DNA of 64,000 bases from Blastocystis hominis (GCF_000151665.1 NW_013171816.1:1002204-1066203), one strand, 5' to 3'; shown: positions 1 through 11,800, counted from the first letter of the stretch. Notes: generated by a model not told the origin, from the sequence alone. Numbers and translations are program-made.

Positions 1-1079
1 GCCATTCCTGGCCGCATCCTACGCACACATTCGCTGATGGAGAGAAGTTTCCGAACTGCACCGTCTCTTCCGAACTGTCATTCGACGGCCTGTTCAGATT
101 GCAGACCCACCACACCGATCGATTGGAGTAAGGAAACACTGTGCTTGGCAGCAACGGGAGGTTCTTTGTTGGATGCCACTGCACTGCCAGCTCTGGATAC
201 TGATAAGCCAGCGATCGTTCGAGCGAGATTTCGTGCCCCTTGCAGATCGGACACCCGCTGTGGTGCGAGGAGGTTCGATTATTCACGCTGGTCCGCCATT
301 CGTGGCCTTTGCTGCACTTCCACCACACCACGGCAGAGGAGGATTTGCTCACATCGGAAGGAACTAATTCGCCGTTTCGCTCGTAATCCCACTCCTTGGC
401 GATCTCGGGGAAGGCAACGTCTAAAGTTCGGACTGTGGGGTGGGTGCCACTGCAGTAGGGGCACAGACCTGCTTCACAGAGAGAGCATATGAGTACCTTG
501 CGAGGCAGTTAATGGATGAACACGCTTGCGGATCTCTCGCTTCCAAACATGTGATGGATCGCGATCGCACTGCCACCAGACGGCGGTATTGCTGACATAC
601 GTCACCTGCGATGGAAGAAGGCTCCCGTTCTTTGTCGGGTGCCACTGCGCTGCGATTTCCGGATAACGTGTTGCGAGGGAGTTTGTAATAGAAACTCGCT
701 TATTGAAGCAAAACGGACAGTTCACTGTTTTCCCGTCGCTTTTTAACGCGTAGCGAACACTGCACTCCCACTCGTGATCCACTCCTTTGGGACATTTCCA
801 CCAAACCTTGTCAAACGACTTAATAGACACGTCATCTGGCGTAATATTGATGTTTTTCGTCGGATGCCAATAATGGAGCAATTCTGGACTCGTTTGACTA
901 ATCGGCGGGCATTTACTCCGTTGAGAGTAGAAACGGACACTAGAAGACAGGGACAACACATTCTGCGCAAGGACTACACACGCTGAATAACGCACAGTTG
1001 ACCTATGGATACAAGAACTTCCTGCTACAAGTAAGCGCCTCCCTATGATAGGGAAACACTTCTGTGCAACAGACAACAT
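1..1079 (-). CDS. zinc-ribbon repeat protein with mitochondrial-type leader (3' part cut off by the window edge)
   Basis: The protein starts at 1079 (MLSVAQKCF) with a Ser/Arg-rich, acid-poor leader of about 50 residues typical of an organelle presequence. Then come repeats of about 60 residues, each with a WHPTKN-type block, a VWWKC or VWWQC block, and a CPFC, CPYC or CPIC zinc knuckle. This fits the 'probable zinc-ribbon' repeat family known in protists and bacteria. A 28-nt intron (469-496) joins the two open parts; across it the frame reads CLARGLCPYC. Three full repeats and the start of a fourth are visible, and the frame is still open at base 1. Repeat identity is clear; the function (nucleic-acid binding is usual for such ribbons) and the organelle location are inferred. 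A longer ATG-started frame reaching 1235 overlaps the divergent neighbour and is less likely. Confidence 0.75.
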
Positions 1080-1126
1080 AGAAAACAATAATTCTGAAAT
1101 AGGTTTTGGTTTTGTTGCAATGAAAT

Positions 1127-1831
1127 ATGGGAAGGGAAGAAAGAGACGAACAGAGAGATGGATATAGAGCAGAAGACGATTCGGAGGAAGTGGTTGCAGA
1201 TGAAATGATGACTGACAATTTTGGGTCGTTTGCATGGCCTAGTTCCCAAATCTTGCAATCGTTGCTGCTTTCGAACCGTGATTTGGTTCAGGGCAAAACA
1301 GTGCTTGAACTGGGATGTGGAATCGGACTCAATGGGATTTTTGCATCAAAATGGGCGAAATGGGTTTATCTCACCGATTTGGGCGAACCTTCTTCGATTC
1401 TCGAAAACTGCAGACGGAATTGTGAGAAAAATCACTGTGAGAATGTAACGATCGTAGAGTTGAGTTGCTGTAACGAGTGTAGTTGCCTCTAAAATGGGGG
1501 ACATTTCCCAAGGCTGTTTTGAATCTTCCTACGATTGATATCTTGATCGGATCGGATGTCTGCTATGATACTCATTGTACCCGATCTGCAAGCATCATTT
1601 TTAGTGTTGGACGATTTGTTTTGCACGATCTCGTTTTTCCTTCAGCGTAATAAACAACTAAAGGTTCTAATAGTAATCCCAGAGCGCCTGTAGGTTTCTG
1701 ATGAGTCACCCACTCATTCATCAGCTCGATCAGCAGCGTTGAGCGCGTCGAGAGTCTTTGGAGCATGCACTTCGCGTTCGACCCCCTGGAAGACTCGACA
1801 TACTACGTTATGCACAACCTCTCACCCCCCT
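1127..1831 (+). CDS. METTL21-type protein lysine methyltransferase
   Basis: Class I SAM-dependent methyltransferase of the Methyltransf_16 family, which methylates lysines on chaperones and elongation factors in other eukaryotes; the substrate here is unknown. Exon 1 (1127-1453) carries the SAM motif VLELGCGIGLNG, then LTDLGEPSSILENCRRN and an NVTI strand. Exons follow at 1483-1576 (KWGTFPK, then IDILIGSDVCYD, the usual post-II Asp motif), 1605-1689 (LFCTISFFLQRN) and 1725-1831; introns are 29, 28 and 35 nt. No stop is encoded: the frame ends at T1831, 4 nt before TGTTTTTT, so TAA would be made by polyadenylation, giving a C-terminus ...HNLSPP. Only 47 bp separate its start from that of the zinc-ribbon gene. 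Confidence 0.75.
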
Positions 1832-1835
1832 TCGT

Positions 1836-1853
1836 TGTTTTTTCGAACAAACA
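1836..1853. terminator. two-way poly(A) motif between convergent genes
   Basis: Plus-strand TGTTTTTT (1836-1843) serves the methyltransferase gene, and minus-strand TGTTTGTT (1846-1853) serves the HMG-box gene. Each sits 4 nt after the inferred cleavage point. The two coding frames are only 25 bp apart. Confidence 0.7.
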
Positions 1854-1856
1854 TGC

Positions 1857-3749
1857 CTAACTGTCTTCCGAAAACTGATGTTCGTCGATCAACGCAATGT
1901 CACTTTTTGGTTCGGCATCGTTTGGATGCTCTGCAACAGGGGCCAAATATTTTAACCGTGCAGACTGGGACATCGAAGCCCATTTCTGGTCAATCATCTC
2001 TCTCAGATCGGACTCAGAGAAATCTATTCCTCACTCCCTCCGATCGCTTCCACTTGGCTTATCTCTCCGAATCACGGATGCAAAATTATTATAAGCGGTT
2101 CGCTCCGTCGACATCTCCTCCTTCCCGCTCTCCGGCTCGATCAGCCCCATCGGATGCATCGTTTCCGACTCAATGCGCGAGCGATCCACGTACACCTGCT
2201 TCTGATCGTCCGTCAGCGACTTCCAGATGTCCGAGAGCCGCTTGCTCACCTCGCCGAAAGGAATCGCTACATCAAAACCGCCCCTCGAAGCCACTCGTGT
2301 TCTCCTGGCGGAGCTGCGCCATCCGCTCCTTGTAGAAAAGCGTGTAGGGCGTGCGAGCTCGGCGCGTTCGCTTCACTTTGTGGCTCGGAATCACCATCGG
2401 CACTTTGATTCTATTCCATGAATCGCTCGCTGCGTGCGCACGTTTGCTTCACCTTCTCGAGTTCTCTTCGAATTCGGTCTTTGTCGTCGAAAGCACTCAT
2501 CTCAAAATGCCGCTTCTCCTCCTCCGACATGCGATTCCACATATTCACCAGCGCTCGATTCACTTCGTTCGTGTTCCACTCTGCTCATAAACCCGATCAC
2601 TCGCACGCACGAGGGTTCTGCGCGCGCATCTCATCGCGCTTCTCGCTGCAAAAATACATGTAAGCGGAGCGAGCGCGCGCGGCTGAGATGGAAGAGTTCC
2701 GACTCGATCGTTTCAGATCATCCGTGCTACCATTCACCCTTCCTGCAGCAGCCATACGTCAATCCAAGAGCGTTCAATTCCTTCAGATAGCGCTTCTTGT
2801 CCTCCGCCTCCTCCTGCTTGTACGGCTTCCCTCAACTTATCCCTCCAATCAAACCTCTTTCTGCTCGGGCGTCAAACTGTTCCACTCCAGCCCCAGGCGC
2901 CGACTCACTTCCATCGGACTGATGTCTGCGCCTCACCTTCCTCCTCCTCTTTCCTCACTCGTGTTGGCTTCCTGGATCCGCGGACGATGCTTCAGGCAGT
3001 AGAAGATGTACGCGCTGCGCGCCTTCTTGGGAAGTTTGTACGGCTGGTGGTACGAAATGGAGATCTCGCGAGGCCGCGTTTTGATCTCTCGCTCGCGATG
3101 GCGAGACAAGTCGTCGCTAGTTCGTCACAAACAAACGCAGACGCGCACCGCGACCAATCGACGGAGGGGAAGCGAGGGATGGACATCGTGCTGACGTAGG
3201 ATTTTCGCTGGTTGGGAGTCAGATCGTTCCAGAGCTGCTCGATCTTCTTGTCGATCTCTTCGTCCGAGAGGGCTGGGGGTGAGAAAGGGAGGGAGCGAGG
3301 AGGACGTACTGGGGTTTTCTTGACTGAGCAAAAGTCGTTTTTCGTTGTAGAATATTGTATAAGCGCTAGTTAGTGGAACATCTAGCATGTTGACATTGGG
3401 AACTGTATGGGTATCCGGATAAAATGTATTTTGAATAGGGATTTGGGACCCTACATTCGTAGGGAGAACTGTGTCAGGAGATGAGCGAGTCAACATCTCT
3501 TGGCACATTTCGTCCTGAAAAAACAAACCAGGAAAATAACTCATACCTTGATAATACTTTTTATAAGCTTTTTCTGGGAGTCAATAATGTCACGACGAAT
3601 TTGCAATTTGTTTTCTAGCATTTCGATGACGGGCTTGTATCTTAAATGACTACACTAAAGAAAATCAAAATAGAGCACCTCAGATTTTCAACCGAGTGAA
3701 GATAAGATCGCACCTCATTTTTGATCATGCTAAAAAACGCTTCATCCAT
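1857..3749 (-). CDS. protein with five tandem HMG boxes
   Basis: Starts at 3749 (MDEAFFSMIKNE). About eleven introns of 28-37 nt interrupt it; examples are 3650-3678 and 3515-3546. Splicing gives five HMG-box units. Box 1 has TSAYTIFYNEKR and IEQLWNDLTPNQRKSYV; box 2 KKARSAYIFYCLKHRP and GLEWNSLTPEQKE; box 3 ARSAYMYFCSEKR and MWNRMSEEEKRHFE; box 4 TPYTLFYKERMAQ and IWKSLTDDQKQVYV; box 5 TAYNNFASVIRR and KWASMSQSARLKYL. HMG boxes bend DNA or bind distorted DNA, so a chromatin or rRNA-transcription role (compare multi-box UBF) is plausible. An encoded TAG is present, but cleavage 4 nt before TGTTTGTT would leave TA and turn it into TAA. Confidence 0.8.
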
Positions 3750-4075
3750 TCTATAGATAAGATCATCTCACACTCAACAATTCTTTCAGAAAGACACAGA
3801 AGTTTACAAACCCAATTTTATCGAATTTTGACTTACCTTCACAAACTTTGCACAGAGCGATTTGAATGAGGTGAGAGAGAAGGAACCTTATGTGGTTTCT
3901 CGGTTAAATTCGCGGGAATCGGTAAACCAGAATCGCGGTTCTTTGCGACATTACGATTTGATTTTCTAACAAACATGATTAAATATCAGGGAGGGGAGTG
4001 AATTCGTCAGTGTCCGAAACTACGCGACGGCAATAATTCACAATTATCATCATCTACATCACACACACTTCCTTT
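3750..4075. other. intergenic stretch
   Basis: This 326-bp, AT-rich spacer lies between two minus-strand genes. It must hold the HMG gene's promoter and the 3' end of the membrane-protein gene. I see no open frame, RNA gene or repeat in it. Confidence 0.5.
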
Positions 4076-5067
4076 TCAGTCTACAATAATCAGGAAGACA
4101 AGGATTCCAAGTCCCAAGAACGAGAAAGCGATTCCCACCCGACTGGCCTCTTTCGGCGTCAAACCCATACATTGCGCATCTGTCAATTCCGTATCGCTGC
4201 ATCCCCGCGTTGTATACGACGCAGCGATCATGCTATCCTGGTAATACCGCACCTCGACCGGAATGGTGGTGAAATTCTCCTTTCCGAAGTTGAAGGGGCT
4301 CCAGTCGTCGGCGTAGAAGCAGCCGGTTCGTTCCGTCTCTAATTCCCATTCCCTATCGATCAGTCACGCTGCCAACGCGGACGGAGGAGAGTCTAGATAC
4401 GCCTTGTTGTCGGCGGTGAGGGAGAGACGGTAGCAGGCGCTCTGCAGATACTCCAGATAGACGCAGACTTCGCTTTTGGAGTTCCAGGTTCCGTTGTAAG
4501 TGTCGCACTCCCGGATGCAGTCTTTGCTAGGATCGAGCGGGGGGACAGGGGGTACGTGTTGTGGTCGCAGTTCATCTGGCGGACGCTTAGAGTGCGCTGC
4601 GTCGTGGGCAAGAGAGTGTCGTTGACGATCAAACGATCTTCATGATAGATCTGGATCTCGATAGGCTCGTCCGTCGTATAGACCTCTCTGGAATAGTAAA
4701 AAGAGTCCGTTTCTATGCATCCCTCCGCAGGGTCTCCTTCCCGTTTGCACGAATCACGGACGGGGTAGAACTCTCCCTTTTTCGTCGTGTTCACTTCCAT
4801 TAAATGACGTTCTCCATCTTTCACTAATACAAACATAAGATTTTTAAAATCTTCAAGACCATGTTTGTTCCACACTTTTGCTCGTTTGTTATATCTAAAA
4901 ATAACGACCGCCAATTAAAAAGACATTGATATCATCGAGGAACGGTGGTTTGCATCGGTCAGACTAATGGCTCCAACAATGAGTAATCCGACTGGGAGAG
5001 CAAACAAGATCACTACCACAAGATAATAGAATTTGCTTTTGGGGTTTCGCTTTCTAAATAGACTCAT
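4076..5067 (-). CDS. two-pass membrane protein with a Cys-containing external domain
   Basis: I do not recognise a family. The start at 5067 (MSLFRKRNPKSKF) is followed by a basic stretch and a hydrophobic helix (YYLVVVILFALPVGLLIVGA). A domain of about 230 residues with paired cysteines follows, then a last helix (IAFSFLGLGILVFLIIV) just before TGA. Introns of 30, 29 and 30 nt are supported (4895-4924, then near 4530 and 4370). The middle looks internally duplicated: GCIETDSFYY...IEIQIYHED and GCFYADDW...IPVEVRYYQD. The topology suggests a type of receptor or adhesion protein of the plasma or endomembrane system, but that is inference. Confidence 0.6.
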
Positions 5068-5259
5068 CTTAATAGTTTTTTCTGTAAACAAAAATCGTGG
5101 AATGACCTCCACATTAAGAATTAAGAAGCTTAGTCAACGGCAATCGATCCAAATTGTCCACCCAAATGTTTCCATATACAGATCGCAGAGAATAAAACTT
5201 CGGATACAATAGAACACAAACCTTGTGCTGTCTGTACTATTTAATTCTGTACTCTTTTC

Positions 5260-6187
5260 ATGGCAGATGGAATGGAAGACTACCAATTCGAGGAGGTAGT
5301 AGAGCCACTTTCGAATGAAATCGAAACTGTCGAGTTTTATTGCCTAATCACTGATAAATCGAAAATAAAGGATGTCTTGAATGTGCTATCGCGAAAATAC
5401 CCGCTGAAGGACGAAGTTGGTGATTTTGCTTTGTTACGAATGTTAGTTTCATCATTTGAAGCGAGTAGACAAAGATAAAGAAAATCCATCTGTTCTAAAG
5501 GTTTTGCTATGGGAAAAGTCGGAAAAGTCGGAAAACTCGGAGGGGATCGAGCTTCCTGGAATTTCTGAAGATCAGGTGATTACAGTTTTAGTTCCCAGAT
5601 ATCCTGCCCTAACAAAGGAGCAGTTTGTTGCGGGTCGTGCTCTATGGCCAATTAATTATCATCCTACAACTCCGCCTCCCGAATTAACAGCCGAAGAGAA
5701 GCAGCGGTATATTTCCTCCATGCGCCTTGCGATCGAACTTGGCCGCATGGCTGCTTTGAACGGTAATCTTCCTGTGGGAATGGTTATATTGGATAAGAAT
5801 GGCAATATTATGGGGGAGTGTGGAGACAACAGAAAGAATATGTTTCTGGACCATTGCTGTTTTGCCGGAATCCGCAATCAAAGCGAAAGAATGAACATGC
5901 AGCTAGGCAGAAAGCGAGCTTCGAAAGAAGATCCCTATCTCTGCACTGACTATGATATTATTATTACCCGCGAGCCCTGTATCATGTGTGGAATGTGCTT
6001 GCTGCACAGCCGTGTCCGTCGAGTGATTTATGGGTGTGATGATCGGAATGGCTGTTTCAATTCGCATATTCATCTGCATTACAAAGAACCGCTAAATCAC
6101 CATTTCCGTGTATTTCGAGGAGTGATGGAGGCACAGTGTCGTCAGCTGTGGAATCAGAAGGGCGATAACTTGGACTATTTTGTTTAA
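5260..6187 (+). CDS. ADAT3: tRNA-specific adenosine-34 deaminase subunit ADAT3
   Basis: Non-catalytic partner of ADAT2 in the enzyme that turns wobble A34 into inosine. Exons are 5260-5415 and 5447-6187 with a 31-nt intron, giving 298 aa. The N-terminal half has HLKRVDKDK and LWPINYHP as in ADAT3. The deaminase fold follows: LDHCC replaces the catalytic HAE, then PCIMCGMCLLHSRV supplies the two zinc cysteines, and NSHIHLHYKEPLNHHF ends it as in ADAT3. The missing catalytic Glu is the family hallmark of the structural subunit. The start at 5260 is the first ATG after a 192-bp divergent spacer. TAA is encoded, with TGTTTG-type motifs 10-20 nt further on. Confidence 0.85.
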
Positions 6188-6206
6188 TTTTTCTGTTTGA
6201 TTGCTT

Positions 6207-6219
6207 TGTTTGTCAAACA
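6207..6219. terminator. two-way poly(A) motif
   Basis: TGTTTGTC on the plus strand (6207-6214) and TGTTTGAC on the minus strand (6212-6219) overlap between the convergent ADAT3 and small membrane protein genes. Confidence 0.5.
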
Positions 6220-6233
6220 CGGTCATTGTACAC

Positions 6234-6635
6234 TTAGTTGGAGGCTTTCTCTGCAATCTCTTGCTTTCGTCGACGAACCTTATCCTCTAAAGACTACAAT
6301 AAATCACAAGAACAAGACTAGTACATCTCCCACTTGCATACGACGTACTCGCTTCATCCGCTCCTCATTTGCCAGGCGGATTTCCTCGGCTGATTGCTTA
6401 TATCAATTGAATATATATTTACTTAGAGCTGGATCTTGCTTTGGAGGATGCGTGTAATGATACGCATACAGCGCAATGAATGCAATTATCGCAATAAGCA
6501 GATACCCACCATATTTCTGAATTGTTTACTTGAAGAAGTCAACCATACCCAAGTTATATAGGAATAGGCGTGAGAGAGTGCATCAATATCTTCTTTTATG
6601 CTGAATGGCGCATCTGCACTAAAATCCACCTTCAT
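6234..6635 (-). CDS. small single-pass membrane protein
   Basis: About 98 aa in four exons with introns of 32, 33 and 40 nt. It starts at 6635 (MKVDFSADAPF). A short cytosolic lead is followed by one transmembrane helix (YLLIAIIAFIALYAYHY) and a highly charged helical tail (RLANEERMKRVRRMQ, then EDKVRRRKQEIAEK) up to TAA at 6234. The layout, a membrane anchor plus an Arg/Lys/Glu helix, is reminiscent of selenoprotein S/VIMP-like ER proteins, but similarity is too short to name it. Every exon joint keeps frame, which is the main evidence that the gene is real. Confidence 0.55.
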
Positions 6636-6668
6636 TTTCACACAAAAACTATCTTTTTCACCCTCTCA

Positions 6669-7491
6669 ATGGAGATTGAAAAAATTGATAGTGTAGACGC
6701 GTTTGAAATCAGGTACGAACAATGAACTGAGAAATGACATGTAGGAAAATACTCGATGTGCCTCCTTCTACAGATATTACCTTTCATCAGCGAATGAAGG
6801 AGTTTACCAGTGCTGTTATATCGGATATTCAAAATCAAATTGCATCTGAAGCTACAGTCTCTTCGAATGTATCTGAGACTTGTAATTGATTTTCTGGACT
6901 ACAAGAACGTAGTTTGTCAAATAATTAATGAATTCAGCGCCACTTGTTCGTCTTTCCTTGATACTGTCGAAATTCCCGAATCCAATGAAGTTTTTATCAT
7001 GCACATAACTCTAAAATTGTAGAAAGAGCTCGATCAGCAGCAGCAAGCAAATGTGGACTGTGACTACTTGTCGAAAAAGCTGCAGCATCTACAACAGATT
7101 CGCGAGGGCTACACGGAGGAAAAGGAAGCATGGGAGAAAAACATCGAGTTCTTCAAAAGCCCCCTTTCTCTCACAACAGTCACTATGCGAGACTGTGCCT
7201 TTGAGCATTTAAACGACACGGAGACACTATCGTCTGCCTATGAGCATGTATATGAAGAAACGCAGCGTCAGAAATAGTGTGGTGAGCTTCTCTCGCTACT
7301 CCGTTCTGTGAAGGAAACGCGCGACGAAGTCCACGAAGTAGCAAAATGGCTGTTTTTTTATCACCTTCTAGGCACGGCGAGAACTTGTAGAGGCATACGA
7401 AGGCCATGTTCTCGATCAGTGGCATGCCATGGACACGATCCCCTCAAACATCGAAGACAACTTGCAGCCACCTCGTTTATCCCTTTCCTAG
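6669..7491 (+). CDS. coiled-coil protein of unknown role
   Basis: Six exons: 6669-6712, 6745-6868, 6906-6989, 7023-7247, 7278-7337 and 7372-7491. Introns are 32, 37, 33, 30 and 34 nt, all phase-consistent, giving 218 aa. The middle is heptad-rich (KELDQQQQANVDCDYLSKKL, then LLSLLRSVKETRDEVHE). The first third reads FHQRMKEFTSAVISDIQNQ, somewhat like kinetochore Mis12/Dsn1-type helices, but I cannot assign it. TAG is encoded at 7489-7491 and a weak TTTGTTTC motif follows. Confidence 0.6.
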
Positions 7492-7549
7492 CGTTTCTTC
7501 TTTGTTTCGAACAAACACCCAGCAATTCACCCTTGTACACATTCCTTCC

Positions 7550-8200
7550 TTAGTTCTCCTTCTCAGCAGCCTTCGCAGCACGCTTCGCACGCTTACCGAA
7601 GTTGTGGGCATCGCACAGAGCCTGTCTCAGTCCCATGAATGCAGAGCGCTTCTTCAGCTCGGGAGTCACTTCCATGAACTCCACCTTCGGGGCGACCTTC
7701 TCAATCGGCAGGATGGTACCGTTCAGCTGGGTGGCAGCAGCCATCTCCTCAGCAGTGGCCACTCCCTTCTCTCCCTTCACTCCGCGAGGGAACAGGATCA
7801 GCTTGCTCTTGTACGCGTTCAGACGCTCCACGTTCGCCTGCAGAGACTCCACGCAGCGGTTCACACGACGATGATCCACAGCAATACCAATGGTCAGAGC
7901 CTCACGGGGGTTGATTCCGGCCTCCTATTCCATTACACACCAAACCAAACCAAAACACACCTTCAACTCTTGCAGAGTGAAACCACGGCCCAGTCTGGTT
8001 TTCATGTTGTACTTCTGCGTAGAGCAGCGGACAACAGGGCGGAGCAGTCCAGCAGCGGGGCGAGGAGCGATCGCGGCAGCCTTTTCCTTACGGAGCAGTC
8101 TGCGGCGTCTCTTCTGTCCAGCCTGATCGAACCAGGTCTTCACACGGCGATCCCAGTCCTTCTTAAAGTGAGCATTAGGTAATACGTTGTTGTGCTTCAT
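7550..8200 (-). CDS. RPL13: large ribosomal subunit protein eL13
   Basis: Structural protein of the 60S subunit. Exon 1 (7961-8200) and exon 2 (7550-7924) are joined by a 36-nt intron, giving 204 aa. The N-terminus ([31 protein letters not shown]) and RPVVRC...[11 protein letters not shown] are diagnostic, followed by [18 protein letters not shown] and LILFPRG. Length matches the family. Codon use is strongly biased, as expected for high expression. TAA is encoded and TGTTTGTT lies about 38 nt downstream (7510-7517). Confidence 0.95.
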
Positions 8201-8543
8201 TTCCTATACACTTGTTAGAGCATTCGGACGTGACTCAAACGGTATATAAAACCTACAGAAACAAACGACTACAAGGGCAATGTGTTTGCGTGAAACCAGA
8301 AATAGTGCAATGGTGTCGAATAAAAATAACGATCTGTGATTCAATATTTAGATTCTTAAAATGACAATTGAACGAATTGATTTCATCGATTTTTGCAATA
8401 AATAGTAAGTAGAGCAGGAATCAAATGTTTGTTTGGCAATATAGGGTATCATCACAATCTATTGCAGGAACTGCTAATCCAACATCGAACAGAAGCAATA
8501 ATGATGAGTGGTTTTTACTCCATTTTTTAGAAAGGAGAATATA
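8201..8543. other. intergenic stretch
   Basis: Upstream region of the eL13 gene and leader of the tRNA gene, AT-rich. A 15-codon frame near 8361 is too short to support. No other signal is seen. Confidence 0.5.
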
Positions 8544-8616
8544 GGGTAATTAGCTCAAATGGTAGAGCGATCGCTTTGCATGCGATAGGTAGGGGGATCG
8601 ATGCCCCCATTATCCA
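8544..8616 (+). tRNA. tRNA-Ala (anticodon UGC)
   Basis: The 73-nt sequence folds as a cloverleaf. Acceptor arms GGGTAAT and ATTATCC pair with one G-U, followed by discriminator A. The anticodon stem ATCGC/GCGAT encloses loop TTTGCAT with anticodon TGC. The D-arm A box (TAGCTCAAATGG) and T-arm B box (GGATCGATGCC) fit RNA polymerase III promoters. A TTTTT terminator follows within 5 nt. No intron and no encoded CCA. Confidence 0.93.
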
Positions 8617-8838
8617 TTCTTTTTCACTATTATTTGACAAGGTCATCGATTGCTGTAGCCTATTTTTGCATTTATTTGATTCGTATTCTTGTTAAACACA
8701 ATATTTTTCGTACCGTACTATGAAAATTGCATTTCCCTCCAACCTAATTGCGCCAAGTACAAATGAGCATTCAATATTTTATTTGAAATAATCGTTATAA
8801 CTCAAATACTATAATGGAGTTGATTTTGATGATTGTGT

Positions 8839-11800
8839 ATGATGGATAGGGTTGCTCTACCATCCTATGTACAAATCAAGACTACCAGTAGTATATTCGA
8901 TACTGTTGATTATGCAGAAGCGAGCATGCATGAATTGGAAGATCCTATTCAAACAATGCAACGATCGATTGACCAATGGCGATCTTCGAAGGTTCTTGAT
9001 TGTCACAAGATACTGCATGAAAACATTGCGGCGTTTGTTCAATCTGCTCGATCCGTTGATGTAAACGTAGCTATACAAGAGCCTATGTAATCCTAGTCCT
9101 ACACTTTACACGATTTAAACATGCTCAACATGTTGATTGATGAGTTGCTCATTTATTGTCGTGGTAAACTAAATACCGAAATGACGGGAGATGACCAAGC
9201 AATTCTAAACGACTGTATTTTGCTAGAATCTGCATGGATTTCGTTCCTCAAACGATCCGAATCTCTTGCCCTGTATTGCTTGTTATTCCCGTCCAGTACC
9301 AAATAGACTCTTCACAGAAGATCGGTTGCTGCTCATTATTCGATTTCTCAAAGATATCCTTCAGCACACCACTCACAAAATCGATGTCTTGATCCAGCAA
9401 CTCTGTGAAATCCTCAAAGGACATCAGCTCTGTGTATCAATATACACATCTTGTCTTGATCTTCCACTTTCATCTCTTGCAGTCATCGATCTGCAGTCTG
9501 TACAAATTGAAACAACCCTCTAAGAAAAAGGAACTCTTTGCCACACGTCCGGAGTATAGCAGTCTCTTCCAATCATCGCTGTTGATACATATCGAAAACA
9601 TGTCTGCAAAGCCAATGCGTCACTCTGTCTGGAAAACCAGTCTTACTCCATATTGCATTTTGATGATCACATCCTTACAGAAGTTCATCACATACTCTCG
9701 AAACGAACAGAAAGCTTTGATTGTATGTAACAGCGATCTCTTCACATTCTAGACTGCGTTGAGCTTCTATAAGCTGCTGCTAATGCGAATGATTCGATTG
9801 ACAAACGCAGAGTCGTTGATTCATAATCACTACACGGAGTTATTGAAATGTCTTCAGTCGTAGCTCACCCTTCCATTCACTCATAGAAACCCGTTCACTC
9901 CAATCGCCAGTTCTCTCTTATACGTGATCAACACCACGCTCCTATCCGACTCTTCTCCTCTTTCATCGAAATTAGCCGTTCATCTATTCCCTAACTTCAT
10001 CATTTCATGCATGGCTCTCAAAAAGCAATGTGAGATCGGGTATTGGATTGAAGGATCGAAAGGCAAAATCGACCTCCAGGCCTCCTTCAAAGACTGCTGT
10101 CCTCGTTGTGGCAAGTCAGTGGCTTCTCTGCAGGATTGCTGCTGCGATAGCGAAGAGCGCCACTCAACGCTGTCTATCGAAATGCAGCAGCAATTGCTTT
10201 TGAATTGGATGGCTGTGGCTTCCTACAAGGAGAAATCAGCGGGGTTTTGGCGTTGTGCTCGATGCGTGCTGCTGGCTCAGTGGCTCTCGCAAAGCACGCA
10301 GAAGCATTGGCTGCTCTCGAAGCGCCGTTTGCCCGATCACCTCGATTTGGACAATGTTCCTTCCGTTATAATCTCGTTATGTTGTAGCTCTTGGTTCCTC
10401 CCTCTCATACGGTGCGATGGCTCGTGCGAAGCATGTTGGTTCTCTCGCTCTTGCCTCAGACATCCCTGCTTCTGAAGCATCTACTCTCCATTCTGGGCAA
10501 TTCCCAGCCACGTCTGATGGCCTCGGCTCTGGCAAGTCTGCAGCAGATCCTCTCCTTCTCGCCCTCTCTGCTGGCCTCTCCGTCGATCCAGCACGCACTG
10601 GCCACCGCATTGTCAGTCTCCCAGCTCCCCTCGATTCTCGATAAAATCATCGACATCTTCGTGATCGACGTGAAGGAATTCGCTTCCCAGCCCCTCATTC
10701 TCCGAACGATTCTCTCGCTGGCGCTTCGATCCGAGAGCAAAGCAGCTCTCGCACGCGCCTTTCACTTCATTTCGCTGGTTCTCAAAACACTGCTCAGCTC
10801 CGAACCCTTTCCAATTCAGCAAATCGTTCAGATCGAACATATGGTTCTCAAACACATCTGCACTGAAACAGACTCGACCGTGCGCGAGCTCAGCTTTGAG
10901 TCGCTGACTCTCTGCTGGGAGGTCCGGTCCATTCCACTCCATGCATCGATCGTGGATCCGTTGGTGGACAGTCGCTCGTCTCTGGTCCCGCAGGACATCG
11001 CTCTGTTCGATGTGCTGCGCGAAGCTGTGCAGAAGCCAGTCTGTCAGAACGTGCTTCGAGAGGAAATCGAGGAAGTGCTGGCAATGCAGGGGAATGAAAT
11101 CCCGATGAAGCTTCTGTCGTTCTTATTGGATGCAACTCAGCAGCCCGTTCCTCTTGGTTTACCTGTTCTAAAGTCGCTGCTGAGGGAATCCTCGTCGATG
11201 CGAGAATGGCAAGTCGCCCTGCAACTCATTCAGAAAACAAAATTGGACGACTGGACGGAAATTGAAAGCCAAATCGCTTCCTTGATTCCTTCGATTGACA
11301 CTTTGGAGGGTTTGAAAGCGATCGCTCAGATGATCGTACAGATCAGAAACAGCAAATTCATAGCTGAAACGATTTCAGGCTGTCTGGAAACCATTCGCTC
11401 GTCTCACCCATCGACTCGCTTTATCATTCTCATCGGACACATTTATCAATATCTAAGTTGCTCACTCTATAAAGAAACCCTTTCGATCGCACAGGAGTGT
11501 GACTACCAACAGATTGTAAACCATCTCTCCACACATCTTCAGTCCGAAAACGACTCTTTCAAAGTTCAATGCATTCAAACCTGCTTCCAATGTCTTCTTC
11601 ACAATCCAAACAAAATCAGTACATTTCTTTTCGATTCTCTCAGCGAAGTTCGGTCACTCAACTCACTGAACTGTAGATGATCGCTTCCTCCGAGCCACGT
11701 ATTGCTTATTCCGCTCTGAACACGTTTTTCAATTTCATTACAAACCTTCCAATCGTGTTGTTCAGTCAGGAAGAAACCTTTCCTTCTCTCGATGGATCCG

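Noticed and set aside
6669-7491. Mis12 or Ndc80 assignment for the coiled-coil protein
   Set aside because: Only generic helical similarity; no diagnostic motif.
8361-8405. Small frame MTIERIDFIDFCNK near the tRNA gene
   Set aside because: Only about 14 codons, no supporting exon, AT-rich surroundings.
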